Part shown: piece after piece, positions 59,910-64,000 of the stretch
How positions within the stretch are numbered: position 1 is the stretch's first letter
How the letters are laid out: every line of letters begins with the position of its first letter
Assembly: GCF_030325625.1 (NCBI RefSeq)
Contig: NZ_JACAIS010000001.1
Span: 1 to 64,000 of the forward strand
Source of the DNA: Sphingobacterium sp. N143
GTDB taxonomy: Bacteria; Bacteroidota; Bacteroidia; Sphingobacteriales; Sphingobacteriaceae
Direction: 5' to 3'
Length of the DNA: 64,000 nucleotides
Made by a program: the position numbers and the translations under genes
The notes under the pieces: generated by a model
Told to the model about the DNA's origin: nothing
Databases searched by the model: none
What the model saw: only the letters and a program-made list of their open reading frames with translations

Positions 59910-61943
59910 ATGAAGAAGATAATTATGATCATTGCTGTTGGCGTGCTGGCCGGTACGACTTCGTGCAAAAAATACCTGGAGACCAACTCCCCCTCATCAT
60001 TAAGTAGTGAAACCGTCTTTAAGACAAGTTCGATGACCAAGGCTGCTGTGATGGGCCTGTACGGGAAAATGACCGATACCTACATCTATGGGCAAAAGCT
60101 TTCCGTCAATTGGCAGGGTGTATCGGATACGGAATCCAATGGTCAATTTAGTGAAACGGGATATATTTCGCAGACAGATGATTTTGGTGCCGGTAATTAT
60201 TTTGGCCATGCCAATAATTCTACCATACGCTGGCAGCGTTTGTTTGAATTTGCTGAAATGGCAACAGCTGTTGTGGATGGCATTCGCAATTCTCCGATTT
60301 TAGCAAGTGAACCTGCATCAATGAAACCTTTATTGGGCGAAGCGTTGACACTGAAATCACTGGCTTTTTTTGAACTTGCCCGCTATTGGGGTGATGTACC
60401 CTACAAAAACGAGGCTTCCAAATCGGATCTGTCTAATGTGTATATGCCAAAATCAGACAAGGATACGGTATACCATTATCTGGTGAAGGACCTGGAAGAA
60501 GCACAATCTTATCTGCCCTATAAAGGTGGAAATAGCGATTATGGTACTGTGGAACGTGTGACCAAGGGGTTTGCAAAAGGTCTTCTGGCACGCGTGGCGT
60601 TATTTGCTGGTGGCTGGTCTCTCCGGGACAGTAAAGCATTCCCCAATGCTACCGCAGAGAAACACCCGACAATACCAGCGATCAATGGTTACTATGTGGG
60701 ACGCCCACAGAACTGGAAGGAATATTACCGGATCGCAGCACAACAGACAGCTGAGTTGATCGGTGCGGCAGATAACCCGCACCGCTTGGATCCGGATTTT
60801 GAGAACATATGGTCTTCGGTATGTGGCAACCGTCCGAATGTGGCCAATGAGAACTTATTTGAAGTGGCCTTTGGCATGGGCAACAATGGTGATATTGGCT
60901 CATTGATGGGCTATGGGGTGGATGGAAATTCCAAGTATGGCTCCCGGGGATTTGGGGGAAGTTATGTGACCTCAACGGCCTATTATTTTTATTCCTTCGA
61001 TCAGGAAGATAAACGACGTGATGTGACGCTGACCTGGATCGGCTACGGAGCTGACAATAAGGAAAAAGTGAACAGCAATCCAAACGATGTCAAATTTGGC
61101 AAATGGAGGATCTACTGGATGTCCAATGCATATCTGGCCATGCATAAGACTGCAACAGGACGTATCGCCACGGGTGTCAACTGGATCTTGATGCGGTACT
61201 CGGATGTCTACCTCATGTATGCTGAGGCGCAGAGCCAGCTTGAAAATCCAGATGCAGTACATGAAGCAGCCGGAATATCGCCAAGGCAGGCGCTGGAAAA
61301 AGTGCGGGAAAGGGCATTCGGGGCCGGATCCGCAAAAATACAGGCTTATGACGCTAATTTTTTGGATGCGGTGATTCATGAGCGTGCCTGGGAGTTTGGA
61401 GGAGAGTCTGTCCGCAAGCAGGATCTGATCCGCTGGGGATTGCTGTACCAAAAGATAGAGGATATGAAGATGGCACTGTGTCTCATGTACGACCACAGTA
61501 AACCGGTAAAAATATTCGATAAAACCTATCAGCCGGCTCAATTTCCGACAAAGGTGTATTTCCGCTATAAAGACAGCGAGTATATTGACAAGGCTTCGCT
61601 GAATTATTACGGGGATCTTCCTGCTGCTCCGGGAGGCGACTATGTATCTGTCAACTGGTTTCCACTGGATGCTGCCAAGCCGGCACCAGACAAGATTGAA
61701 CCGGGTAAGGTGTACAATTATACAATCTGGCCCATCAGAACTTTATTGGCAGGGACCGGATTGATGGCCACTTACAACTATTCTGCCTTTTTGTCCACAC
61801 TGACGCATGGTGCCGAAATTCAGGCCCGGCTCAATCAGTACAAAATGGGGAATGGCGTCTGTAATTACCGTTACGTTTATCCGATTTATGTCGATGATAT
61901 CCGGGAAGCACGGGGCTACCTGAGTAATGCTTTTGGTTATTAA
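59910..61943 (+). CDS. SusD-like glycan-binding lipoprotein, PUL 2
   Basis: 677 residues from the ATG at 59910, which follows an AAGAG ribosome-binding-like stretch and gives a clean lipobox GTTSC (Cys19). An in-frame ATG at 59886 would overlap susC and misplace the signal. The SusD helices are recognisable: LKSLAFFELARYWGDVPYK (about 150-168), DVYLMYAEAQSQL, and ERAWEFGGESVRKQDLIRWG. At 677 residues it is longer than usual, with extra loops between 200 and 400, and its end lacks the common NPGY finish. It begins 10 bases after the susC stop. Confidence 0.93.
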   Translation: MKKIIMIIAVGVLAGTTSCKKYLETNSPSSLSSETVFKTSSMTKAAVMGLYGKMTDTYIYGQKLSVNWQGVSDTESNGQFSETGYISQTDDFGAGNYFGHANNSTIRWQRLFEFAEMATAVVDGIRNSPILASEPASMKPLLGEALTLKSLAFFELARYWGDVPYKNEASKSDLSNVYMPKSDKDTVYHYLVKDLEEAQSYLPYKGGNSDYGTVERVTKGFAKGLLARVALFAGGWSLRDSKAFPNATAEKHPTIPAINGYYVGRPQNWKEYYRIAAQQTAELIGAADNPHRLDPDFENIWSSVCGNRPNVANENLFEVAFGMGNNGDIGSLMGYGVDGNSKYGSRGFGGSYVTSTAYYFYSFDQEDKRRDVTLTWIGYGADNKEKVNSNPNDVKFGKWRIYWMSNAYLAMHKTATGRIATGVNWILMRYSDVYLMYAEAQSQLENPDAVHEAAGISPRQALEKVRERAFGAGSAKIQAYDANFLDAVIHERAWEFGGESVRKQDLIRWGLLYQKIEDMKMALCLMYDHSKPVKIFDKTYQPAQFPTKVYFRYKDSEYIDKASLNYYGDLPAAPGGDYVSVNWFPLDAAKPAPDKIEPGKVYNYTIWPIRTLLAGTGLMATYNYSAFLSTLTHGAEIQARLNQYKMGNGVCNYRYVYPIYVDDIREARGYLSNAFGY

Positions 61944-61962
61944 TATTGAAGTGCATGATTTT

Positions 61963-63582
61963 ATGAAAAAGATAATTTTTAACATGATAATGCTGCTGAC
62001 CGTGGTTTTAAGCCTGCTCAGCTGCCAGAAGGCCAACGATTGGGATGTGGATGCCAGTCATCAGCGGCTCTTTAAATCCTTGAAGTTTACCACGGGGTTA
62101 GTGGGGGCAACATCGGTAGAAATTGCCTATACAAAGACGGTTGCCGCACAGAAATATATTTTTGAGTTTAGTAAAGACAGTCTGCAGTTTACCGAAATTG
62201 TGAAGACAGTAGAAATATTGGCCGATACCCTGACTCCCTTTGCGCCATCCACTATCCCAGCCCGGGTCGAATACCGTACTGTATTTGAAGAGCTGGATGG
62301 GCTGACAGGTTACTCCGTCAGAATGAAGGGCGTAAATACAGAAACGGGTGAGGAATCCAATTATTCACAACTGTATTTTCGGACGGCCGCGGAACAGTTA
62401 TTCAATAAATGGACCGTTGGCGTGAATCAGATGGAACTGTATTGGCCGGCGACCGACCGGGTCACTCATGTTGGTGTTTTTGACCCCTTGAAGCATACTG
62501 AATTGCAGAAAATACCATTGTCTGCAGCTAATAAAACCGAAGGACATGTCAAAATTGAGGGGCTAGAGGCCGGTACCAATTACCGTATCGCGATTTTCAA
62601 TGAGCAGACTGAGCGGGGAACACAGCTATTGAGGACCCTGGGGCTAGCCGGAGGTGAAATGATAACGGTAAACCCTGGCGACGATATCCCACTATTGGTC
62701 GGTAAGGCTATTGCTAATGGAAAAGACAATATCGTGCTGGTCTTTGCCGGAGGTAAAAACTACGATCTGGGCACGGTCGTGATTCCCGCAGGTATCAGCA
62801 ACCTGAATCTGACCGGGATTCCTGATGCCAACGGCAATAAGCCCAAATTAAATCTTATGGGATTACAACTGGCCGATCTTATGGTGGGGGAGGTCATGCT
62901 AGAAAACCTGGGGATTTATGCCAACGGCAGTTCTTTCTTAATCTCCCAAGATAAGAATGGTGCGAGCATAGCGGCCTATACGTTTAAAAATTGTTATATC
63001 GAAAGGCTTGGAAGTGGGGTAATCCGCCTCAATAACGCGGTCACTGTCAAAGGAATAAATTTTGATCATTGTGTGGTCGATAAAATCGGTGGTTATGGCG
63101 TGGTCAATATCGGCGGGAGCACGGCTCGTGTCGATTCGATCGCTATTACAAACAGCACCTTTACAGATCTGACGACACAGCTCATGGATGTTCGTGTGGC
63201 TGTTGGTAAGATCGTGGTCGGCAACTGTACTTTTTACAATCAAAATGCAGCAATGGCTCAATTGCTCCGCTTTGATACGGCCCGGTTGCCCTTAACTTTT
63301 ATGGGGAGCAACAATATCATTGCTGGAACGAACAGTGGTGGACGTATAAATGCGACGAGCTACGACCATGCTAATTTTGGGCTCAACGTATCGTTTGCGG
63401 GAAGCTACCGGACCAATGAACTGCAGATAGAAAGAGCCTCCAGGGATTTTGCGGAGATCACGATTTTTGGCGGCACCGCGGCGGATCTATTTGTGGACCC
63501 CATGAACAAAGACTTCCGGATCAAAGCGGGAAATGGTTTTGGAGGCCGCGGTACAGCCGGCGATCCACGCTGGTTTGAATAG
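61963..63582 (+). CDS. Lipoprotein with FN3-like, DUF4957 and DUF5123-type beta-helix
   Basis: 539 residues from the ATG at 61963; an earlier in-frame ATG overlaps the susD gene. Lipobox LSLLSC (Cys21). An N-terminal FN3-like part (about 30-210, FTTGLVGATSVEIAYTKTVAAQKYIFEFSKD) precedes a region typical of DUF4957 (about 235-350) and a parallel beta-helix of DUF5123 type (about 350-539), ending VDPMNKDFRIKAGNGFGGRGTAGDPRW. Such proteins occur in pectin loci next to SusD and are thought to bind pectic chains at the surface; no lyase activity is established for them. It starts 19 bases after susD. Confidence 0.82.
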   Translation: MKKIIFNMIMLLTVVLSLLSCQKANDWDVDASHQRLFKSLKFTTGLVGATSVEIAYTKTVAAQKYIFEFSKDSLQFTEIVKTVEILADTLTPFAPSTIPARVEYRTVFEELDGLTGYSVRMKGVNTETGEESNYSQLYFRTAAEQLFNKWTVGVNQMELYWPATDRVTHVGVFDPLKHTELQKIPLSAANKTEGHVKIEGLEAGTNYRIAIFNEQTERGTQLLRTLGLAGGEMITVNPGDDIPLLVGKAIANGKDNIVLVFAGGKNYDLGTVVIPAGISNLNLTGIPDANGNKPKLNLMGLQLADLMVGEVMLENLGIYANGSSFLISQDKNGASIAAYTFKNCYIERLGSGVIRLNNAVTVKGINFDHCVVDKIGGYGVVNIGGSTARVDSIAITNSTFTDLTTQLMDVRVAVGKIVVGNCTFYNQNAAMAQLLRFDTARLPLTFMGSNNIIAGTNSGGRINATSYDHANFGLNVSFAGSYRTNELQIERASRDFAEITIFGGTAADLFVDPMNKDFRIKAGNGFGGRGTAGDPRWFE

Positions 63583-63598
63583 TTATTAATAGCCTGAT

Positions 63599-63639
63599 CC
63601 CCATAGCCCTGTGTTTCGATGAAATACCTGGTTATGGGG
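63599..63639 (+). promoter_or_regulatory. Long intercistronic stem-loop before the PL1 gene
   Basis: CCCCATAGCC (63599-63608) pairs with GGTTATGGGG (63630-63639), and after a 2x2 internal loop GTGTTTC pairs with GAAATAC around a 3-base loop. That gives 17 pairs including two G-U. No T-run follows. It lies in the 84-base gap between the DUF5123-type and PL1 genes and may set a drop in expression or protect the upstream mRNA. Confidence 0.55.
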
Positions 63640-63666
63640 CTGGGCAAATAGACATAAGAAAAGAAA

Positions 63667-64000
63667 ATGAAGAAATTAGTACTGTTCGGAATACTGTATT
63701 TCATGGCTTGCGGCGCGAGGCTCAATGCGCAGGAGACCGCGGCCTTTCCCGGGGCTGAAGGTGGGGGGATGTACACAAAAGGTGGTCGTGGCGGCCAGGT
63801 TTATTATGTCAATACATTGGCAGATAATGAACGTGGAGACCCCAACTTACAGGAAGGATCGTTACGTTGGTGCTTGCAACAAGATGGAGCGAAAACTATT
63901 TTGTTTAAAGTAGGTGGGACAATATGGCTGCAGCAGCGATTGTCAATCAACAAAGGTGACTTGACCATCGCCGGGCAAACGGCGCCAGGTGGGGGGATCA
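63667..64000 (+). CDS. PL1-type pectate lyase, 5' part only
   Basis: 111 codons are visible before the window ends. A signal peptide (about 1-22, ending ARLNAQ) is followed by [29 protein letters not shown], the usual opening of Bacteroidota PL1 pectate lyases, then [20 protein letters not shown] and [13 protein letters not shown] of the first beta-helix turns. The catalytic arginine and calcium ligands lie beyond the edge. The enzyme would cleave de-esterified homogalacturonan by beta-elimination, following the CE8 esterase of the same locus. Confidence 0.85.
   Translation, partial: MKKLVLFGILYFMACGARLNAQETAAFPGAEGGGMYTKGGRGGQVYYVNTLADNERGDPNLQEGSLRWCLQQDGAKTILFKVGGTIWLQQRLSINKGDLTIAGQTAPGGGI

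Noticed and set aside
60972..61541. 189-codon open frame on the - strand inside PUL 2 susD
   Set aside because: Shadow frame; the SusD reading frame is continuous and conserved in motif content.
1..64000. CRISPR arrays, insertion sequences, prophage or integrase genes
   Set aside because: No spaced direct-repeat series, transposase motifs or terminal inverted repeats were seen in the window.

Overview
The window looks like chromosomal DNA of a Bacteroidota bacterium, most likely a Sphingobacterium-type member of the Sphingobacteriaceae. The evidence is three SusC/SusD pairs, two hybrid two-component systems (HTCS) that join sensor and AraC regulator in one chain, an ECF sigma/FecR pair, TlpA-like periplasmic thioredoxins, large FtsX-like permeases, and several TAnnTTTG promoter elements. 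The genus is inferred from overall style only. I see no rRNA, tRNA, CRISPR array, insertion sequence or phage gene.

Layout. 1-9.6 kb: the 3' end of an unknown gene, an FtsX-like ABC permease (-) with a sigma-54-type promoter, a PAP2 phosphatase, a PepSY-like lipoprotein, a MscS channel, a BetT-like BCCT transporter, a Crp/Fnr-type regulator and an NAD(P)-binding protein. 9.6-21.9 kb (-): an ECF sigma factor and FecR anti-sigma, then an STN-containing SusC, a SusD and three TlpA-like proteins, one of them a double-thioredoxin fusion; a methyltransferase lies upstream. 22.4-42.3 kb: a polysaccharide utilization locus (PUL 1) with GH51, GH97, HTCS, SusC, SusD, a double GH43 and GH2 on the + strand, and a GH127/GH146-type enzyme converging on its end. 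The enzyme set fits arabinose- and galactose-containing glycans such as pectin side chains or arabinogalactan. 42.6-50.5 kb (-): two orphan lipoproteins around a second FtsX-like permease, a fatty acid desaturase, and an organophosphate-type MFS carrier translationally coupled to a zinc-dehydrogenase-like protein. 50.8-64 kb (+): PUL 2 with a second HTCS, a CE8 pectin methylesterase, SusC, SusD, a DUF4957/DUF5123-type beta-helix lipoprotein and the start of a PL1 pectate lyase cut by the window edge. This fits homogalacturonan.

How the parts may work together. The two PULs plausibly cover side chains and backbone of pectin, each sensed by its own HTCS. The sigma/FecR locus is controlled differently: its SusC has an STN domain that can signal ligand occupancy to FecR.

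The strongest non-coding signals are: (1) two FtsX-like permease genes about 43 kb apart share a sigma-54-like promoter and a tandem GTTC-N6-GAAC-type operator at nearly identical spacing; (2) a 7+7 bp Fnr/Crp-like palindrome sits on the stop codon of the Crp-type regulator gene, about 41.5 bp before a predicted start, with a near-identical copy upstream of PUL 1; (3) a perfect tandem 16-bp repeat lies just before PUL 1; (4) long stem-loops without U-tracts lie between genes inside both PULs; (5) a hairpin is built from the last codons of two convergent glycosidase genes.
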